Shown piece after piece: positions 60,141 through 64,000 of a stretch of DNA of 64,000 nucleotides (the stretch's first letter is position 1; each line of letters opens with the position of its first letter). The DNA lies in NCBI RefSeq assembly GCF_002939475.1, contig NZ_PKFQ01000001.1, forward strand, positions 992,001 through 1,056,000, read 5' to 3'. The position numbers and the translations under genes are program-made. This DNA is from Streptomyces cinnamoneus (GTDB taxonomy: Bacteria > Actinomycetota > Actinomycetes > Streptomycetales > Streptomycetaceae). The notes under the pieces are model-generated. The model saw nothing but the letters and a program-made list of their open reading frames with translations, was not told the DNA's origin and searched no databases.

Positions 60141-60812
60141 GTGCATCGATTTCCCACAGCTGCGGCCCTGGTGGCGGTCGCGATGACGGCCGCGGTCGGC
60201 TGCGTCTCCGTCTCCCCGTCCACCGGCCCGTCCGGGCCGCCCCCGCGGTCCAGCGCGGCCGATCCGCGGGCGCGGCAGAATCCTGCCCGGGAGTCCCTGG
60301 CCAGGGTCGGGGACGGTCCGGACGACAGCCGCCCGCCCGATGCGTCCGGGCCGGCCCTGTCGCTGACGCGGGACCCGGACGGCCGCCCGCTGGTGGATCC
60401 GTCCTGGGATCCGTGGGGCGCCTGGGCCGCCGGGGGCTCTGCGCGGAACGGCGGGAACCCAGCCGGACCGCCCGGCTTCCCCGGCTCCCCGGACCGTTCG
60501 CACCCCGGCCACCACGCGCCGGGCTCGCCCCGTCCCGCCGCTCCCCCAGCGGTATCCGCCCCGGCCTCCGACGGCCCGGTCCGGGAGGCGGCCCCCGCCG
60601 CCCCTGCCCCGCGGCACGAGGCGCCGCCCCCGCCGGAGCACCGGCACTCCGAGCCCCGGCCGGCCCCCGAGCCACGGGAAGCCCCTCCGGCCCCGGCACC
60701 GGTCCCGCGCGGCCGTCAGGGGAAGGGCGTCTGCGCCATGGGCGACACCTACGGGAAGTGGCAGCCTGGAGGCGACGCGTCGCGCATCTGCCACCAGGTG
60801 TACGGCAACTGA
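60141..60812 (+). CDS. Proline-rich putative lipoprotein
   Basis: A 223-residue protein with a signal-like start (MHRFPTAAALVAVAMTAAVGC); the cysteine fits a lipobox, though A at -3 is weak. Then a long Pro/Ala/Gly-rich, His-containing linker (about residues 25-190) and a compact end with two cysteines (GKGVCAMGDTYGKW and SRICHQVYGN), a small domain of unknown role. GTG 60141 was chosen because it gives the signal peptide. Confidence 0.65.
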   Translation: MHRFPTAAALVAVAMTAAVGCVSVSPSTGPSGPPPRSSAADPRARQNPARESLARVGDGPDDSRPPDASGPALSLTRDPDGRPLVDPSWDPWGAWAAGGSARNGGNPAGPPGFPGSPDRSHPGHHAPGSPRPAAPPAVSAPASDGPVREAAPAAPAPRHEAPPPPEHRHSEPRPAPEPREAPPAPAPVPRGRQGKGVCAMGDTYGKWQPGGDASRICHQVYGN

Positions 60813-61005
60813 CCCCTCACGGCCTTCACACCCCTTCCGGGCCGGCTGCTGTGGTCCGGTCCGCGGGAAGGCCCCTGGGTCGCATCCCCCACACCGCCGG
60901 TCGCCTCATCCCCCTCGGACCGGCGGCCCGAGCCCCCGCGCACCGCGGCGAAGCAGCACGACACGTCCGGCCCGCGAACCGGCCCGGCCACTGGTCCGGC
61001 CACGC

Positions 61006-61045
61006 CACGGTCCGGCCCCGTCGTCACGGCCCGGGCCGGACCGTG
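61006..61045. terminator. Bidirectional terminator hairpin
   Basis: CACGGTCCGGCCC (61006-61018) pairs perfectly with 61033-61045 across a 14-nt loop, 10 bp beyond the ung stop. The preceding 190 bp after the lipoprotein gene show no gene. Confidence 0.75.
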
Positions 61046-61055
61046 CCGGAGGCCG

Positions 61056-61742
61056 TCAGACCTCCAGGTCCGGGACGCGCCAGTCGATGGGCTCGTGGCC
61101 CTGGGCGGCCACCGCCTCGTTGATCTGCGTGAAGGGACGGCTGCCGAAGAACCGCTTCGCCGACAGCGGAGAGGGGTGCGCGCCCTTGACGACGACGTGG
61201 CGCTCCTCGTCGATCAGGGAGAGCTTCTTCTGGGCGTAGTTGCCCCAGAGCACGAAGACGGCCGGGTCGGGCCGGGAGGCGACGGCACGGATGACCGCGT
61301 CGGTGAACTTCTCCCAGCCCTTGCCCTTGTGGGAGTTGGGCTCGCCGCCCCGCACCGTGAGGACCGCGTTGAGCAGCAGGACGCCCTGCTCGGCCCACGG
61401 CATCAGATAGCCGTTGTCCGGGACGTCGTAGCCGAGCTCCTCGCGCATCTCCTTGTAGATGTTCCGCAGGGAGGGCGGCGTCTTGACGCCGGGGCGCACG
61501 GAGAAGCACAGGCCGTGCCCCTGCCCCGCGCCGTGGTACGGGTCCTGGCCGAGGATGAGGACCTTCACCCGCTCGTACGGGGTCGCCTCCAGCGCGGCGA
61601 AGACCTCCCCGCGCGGCGGGTACACCGGCGCCTTCGTCCGCTCCTCCTCCACGAAGTCGGTCAGCTCCTTGAAGTAGGGCTTCTCCAGCTCCTCGCCGAG
61701 GACAGCGTGCCAGGACTCGGGCAGCACGTCGGTGACGGTCAC
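61056..61742 (-). CDS. ung: Uracil-DNA glycosylase
   Basis: A 228-residue family 1 UDG. The catalytic water-activating motif GQDPYH (in LILGQDPYHGAGQG) and the minor-groove loop HPSPLSAKRFFG are intact, with LLLNAVLTVRGGEPNSH between. Removes uracil from DNA. GTG 61742 follows GGAGG. Confidence 0.95.
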   Translation of the reverse strand: MTVTDVLPESWHAVLGEELEKPYFKELTDFVEEERTKAPVYPPRGEVFAALEATPYERVKVLILGQDPYHGAGQGHGLCFSVRPGVKTPPSLRNIYKEMREELGYDVPDNGYLMPWAEQGVLLLNAVLTVRGGEPNSHKGKGWEKFTDAVIRAVASRPDPAVFVLWGNYAQKKLSLIDEERHVVVKGAHPSPLSAKRFFGSRPFTQINEAVAAQGHEPIDWRVPDLEV

Positions 61743-61930
61743 GTCGACAACCTCCGGGGTTCGTTCCGTTCTCGCTGGAGAACTTACCGGCGACCACTGA
61801 CAACGCCCGCCGGGAGGCCGGAGACCGCCGACGGGCGCAGCCGGACCAGACGCCCCGGACGCCGGGAACGGTTCCGGGAGCCCGCCCTCGGGCCCCGTCC
61901 CCGGACGCCGCCCCCAGGCCCGCACCCGGC

Positions 61931-62692
61931 TCAGACGCCCGCGTTGAGGAACAGCCCCCCGTCCACCACCAGCGTCTGCCCCGTGATCCAGCCGGCGGCG
62001 TCCGACAGCAGGAACGCGGCCGCCCCGCCGATGTCCTCCGGCACGCCGAGCCGGCCGAGCGGGTAGGAGGCCGCGGCCTCCTCCTCGCGCCCCTCGTAGA
62101 GGGCGGCGGCGAACTTGGTCTTCACCACGGCCGGGGCGATGGTGTTGACCCGTGCGACCGGCGCGAACTCGTGCGCGAGCTGGAGCGTGAGGTTGGCCAT
62201 GGCGGCCTTGCTCACGCCGTACACGCCGACGAAGGGCGAGGCGGTGACCCCGGCGATGGAGGCGATGTTGACGATCGCCCCGCCGTTGTCCTTCTGCCAC
62301 GCCTTCCAGGTCTGCTGGGCGAAGCCGAGCGCCGAGACGACGTTGGTCTCGAAGACCTTGCGGGCGACGGCCAGGTCGACGTCGGCGATGGGCCCGAACA
62401 CCGGGTTCGTCCCGGCGTTGTTGACCAGGTAGTCGACGCGGCCGAACGCCTCCATGGCCCGCTCCACGGCCTGGGCCTGGTGGGCCTCGTCATGGGCCTT
62501 GCCCGGCACGCCGACCGCCCACCCGGCGCCCAGCTTCTCGACGGCTTCCTTGAGGGCGTCCTCGTTGCGGCCGGTGATCACGACGCGGTCGCCACGGGCC
62601 ACGAGGGCCTCGGCGATGCCGTATCCGATGCCCCGGCTGGCGCCCGTGACGAGCGCGACCTTGCCCGTCGGCTCCCGTTCCTCGGTGGTCAT
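61931..62692 (-). CDS. SDR family oxidoreductase
   Basis: A 253-residue classical SDR: TGASRGIG, NNAG, catalytic S (NIASIAG) and YGVSK. C-terminal GQTLVVDGG. Probably acts on a 3-oxoacyl or similar carbonyl. It is 17 bp downstream of a second SDR gene, forming a two-gene operon. Confidence 0.88.
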   Translation of the reverse strand: MTTEEREPTGKVALVTGASRGIGYGIAEALVARGDRVVITGRNEDALKEAVEKLGAGWAVGVPGKAHDEAHQAQAVERAMEAFGRVDYLVNNAGTNPVFGPIADVDLAVARKVFETNVVSALGFAQQTWKAWQKDNGGAIVNIASIAGVTASPFVGVYGVSKAAMANLTLQLAHEFAPVARVNTIAPAVVKTKFAAALYEGREEEAAASYPLGRLGVPEDIGGAAAFLLSDAAGWITGQTLVVDGGLFLNAGV

Positions 62693-62709
62693 CTGTCCGT
62701 ACCCTTCGG

Positions 62710-63471
62710 TCAGTCGAGCGGTCCGCCGGCCACGTACAGCACCTGGCCGGAGACGAAGCCGGCCCGCTCGTCCGTGAAGAAGGCGATGGCGTTGGCGATG
62801 TCCTCGGGGTCGCCGACGCGCTGCACCGGGATCTGGGACGCGGCCGCGGTCTGGAAGTCGTCGAAGCTCATGCCCACGCGGGCGGCGGTCTCGGCGGTCA
62901 TGTCGGTGGCGATGAAGCCGGGGGCGACGGAGTTGGCGGTGACGCCGAACTTGCCCAGCTCCTTGGCCAGGGTCTTGGTGAAGCCCTGCATGCCGGCCTT
63001 GGCGGCGGCGTAGTTGGCCTGGCCGCGGTTGCCGAGCGCGGAGCTGCTGGAGAGGTTGACGATCCGGCCGAAGCCCGCGTCCACCATGTGCTTCTGGCAG
63101 GCGCGCGACATCAGGAACGCGCCGCGCAGATGCACGTTCATGACGGTGTCCCAGTCGCTGTCGCTCATCTTGAACAGCAGGTTGTCGCGGAGCACGCCCG
63201 CGTTGTTGACGAGGATGACCGGCGCGCCGAGCTCCGCGGCCACGCGGGCGACGGCGGTGTCCACCTGGGCGGAGTCGGAGACGTCGCAGCCGACGGCGAG
63301 GGCCTTGCCCCCCGCCGCCTCGATCTTCTCCACGGTGTCCGCGCAGGCCGCCTCGTCGAGGTCGAGAACGGCCACCGCCCGGCCCTCGGCGGCCAGCCGG
63401 ACCGCGGTCGCCGCGCCGATACCACGGGCGGCGCCCGTGACCAGGGCTACGCGCTGCTCGGTGGTGGACAT
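62710..63471 (-). CDS. 3-oxoacyl-ACP/CoA reductase-like SDR (FabG-like)
   Basis: A 253-residue FabG-like SDR with TGAARGIG, NNAG, SSSSALG and YAAAK motifs. Reduces 3-oxoacyl thioesters in related proteins. ATG 63471 follows GAGGTGAGGAG. Driven by the promoter at 63554-63582. Confidence 0.88.
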   Translation of the reverse strand: MSTTEQRVALVTGAARGIGAATAVRLAAEGRAVAVLDLDEAACADTVEKIEAAGGKALAVGCDVSDSAQVDTAVARVAAELGAPVILVNNAGVLRDNLLFKMSDSDWDTVMNVHLRGAFLMSRACQKHMVDAGFGRIVNLSSSSALGNRGQANYAAAKAGMQGFTKTLAKELGKFGVTANSVAPGFIATDMTAETAARVGMSFDDFQTAAASQIPVQRVGDPEDIANAIAFFTDERAGFVSGQVLYVAGGPLD

Positions 63472-63553
63472 GCGGGTTCTCCTCACCTCGGAGGGCGGCT
63501 CTCCCGCCCTGAGCAGCGGATGAGCAACCGCTTAGTAGCTTCGGTCGATCAAG

Positions 63554-63582
63554 ACGCTAGAAGCCCCGCCACCGGCTGTCAA
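63554..63582 (-). promoter_or_regulatory. Consensus promoter of the SDR operon
   Basis: On the minus strand TTGACA (63577-63582) and TAGCGT (63554-63559) are exactly 17 bp apart, giving a start near 63547 and a leader of about 76 nt. AGCGG-8-CCGCT (63515-63532) lies in the leader as a possible operator. Confidence 0.65.
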
Positions 63583-63743
63583 CGCCCTCCGCGCGCCACC
63601 CGGCCGCACCCCGCCCCGGGGCCCGGCCGACCGCCGGGCCCAGGAGGGGGACGTCATCCCCACCAGGACCACGGGTCCTTCACGCCACCGGGGGCACGCC
63701 CGCCTCACCTGGGGGCGCCTCTCGCCTCATCGGCGACGCGCCC

Positions 63744-64000
63744 TCACCTCACCAGCAGGTCGAGCAGGCGTTCCGGTTCGCCCTCGGGGTCCGCGGTCAG
63801 CCCCGTGTGCACCGGCCCGGGCTGGACGATCGTGCTGCGCGGCGCGATCAGCCAGCGGAACCGCTGACCGGGCGCGTCGCAGGCCGCCTGGCCCGCCCGT
63901 TCGCCACCGGCACACACACCCTCGACGGCGTGCAGCGCGGCGCGCACGCCCACCACGTCCGCCGTCGGGTCGAGCGCCAGCAGCCGCGCCTCGTCCAGGT
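63744..64000 (-). CDS. DUF3037 family protein (5' end cut by window)
   Basis: The C-terminal 84 residues of a protein running off the right edge. The block FRWLIAPRSTIVQPGPVHTGLT and the end ERLLDLLVR match DUF3037, a small actinobacterial family without known function. Often next to a HipA-like gene in other genomes, which cannot be seen here. Confidence 0.75.
   Translation of the reverse strand, partial: LDEARLLALDPTADVVGVRAALHAVEGVCAGGERAGQAACDAPGQRFRWLIAPRSTIVQPGPVHTGLTADPEGEPERLLDLLVR

Overview
The window looks like a chromosomal stretch of a Streptomyces (or close relative). G+C is very high with G/C-rich third codon positions, many starts are GTG, there are GTGA/ATGA gene overlaps and several apparently leaderless genes. 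It also carries actinomycete hallmarks: a conservon (cvn) operon with a CYP157-type P450, a SpoIIE-type phosphatase, Ku with a lysine-rich tail, and DUF2797/DUF6421/DUF6986/DUF3037 proteins. I see no rRNA, tRNA, CRISPR array or insertion sequence.

Layout. 1-9.7 kb: sugar-related regulators (ROK repressor fragment, MFS exporter, ROK kinase, LacI repressor) with a DUF2797 protein, a geranylgeranyl-reductase-like flavoprotein, an M20 dipeptidase and a P-loop/NUDIX fusion. 9.7-18.0 kb: a compact, unidirectional class I lanthipeptide cluster (precursor, LanC, full-length LanB, ABC exporter, luciferase-like monooxygenase) behind an AT-rich, repeat-rich control region. 18.0-32.6 kb: housekeeping and conserved-unknown genes: DUF6986, etfBA, flavin reductase, thioredoxin-like protein, acyltransferase, a DUF6421/SDR/threonine-aldolase operon, GNAT, VOC, DUF5134, an M56 peptidase, a small secreted protein and two coupled ATP-grasp ligases. 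A decayed amino-acid ABC ATPase lies between the DUF6421 and GNAT genes. 32.7-37.8 kb: methylmalonyl-CoA mutase operon mutA-mutB-meaB. 38-45.6 kb: SpoIIE phosphatase, lipase-maturation-factor protein, PHP protein and a divergent NHEJ locus (separate LigD polymerase and ligase, and Ku). 45.7-55.1 kb: a LAL-type ATPase without its LuxR DNA-binding domain, a five-gene conservon ending in an EXXR-less P450, and a convergent terpene synthase/C-methyltransferase pair overlapping the P450 gene. 55.6-64 kb: lnt, Gfo/Idh oxidoreductase, a TetR-controlled FAD monooxygenase, a proline-rich lipoprotein candidate, ung, two SDRs and a DUF3037 fragment.

The best candidates for something undescribed are (i) the lanthipeptide cluster, whose 50-residue precursor has five cysteines including a C-terminal one and whose control region contains a mini-ORF, palindromes, phased repeats and a chain of hairpins; and (ii) the conservon/terpene locus, where a methyltransferase + terpene synthase pair suggests a methylated terpene and the signalling operon's P450 shares coding DNA with the cyclase. 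Product structures and regulatory links are inference. Family assignments come from motifs read directly in the translations; no database search was run.
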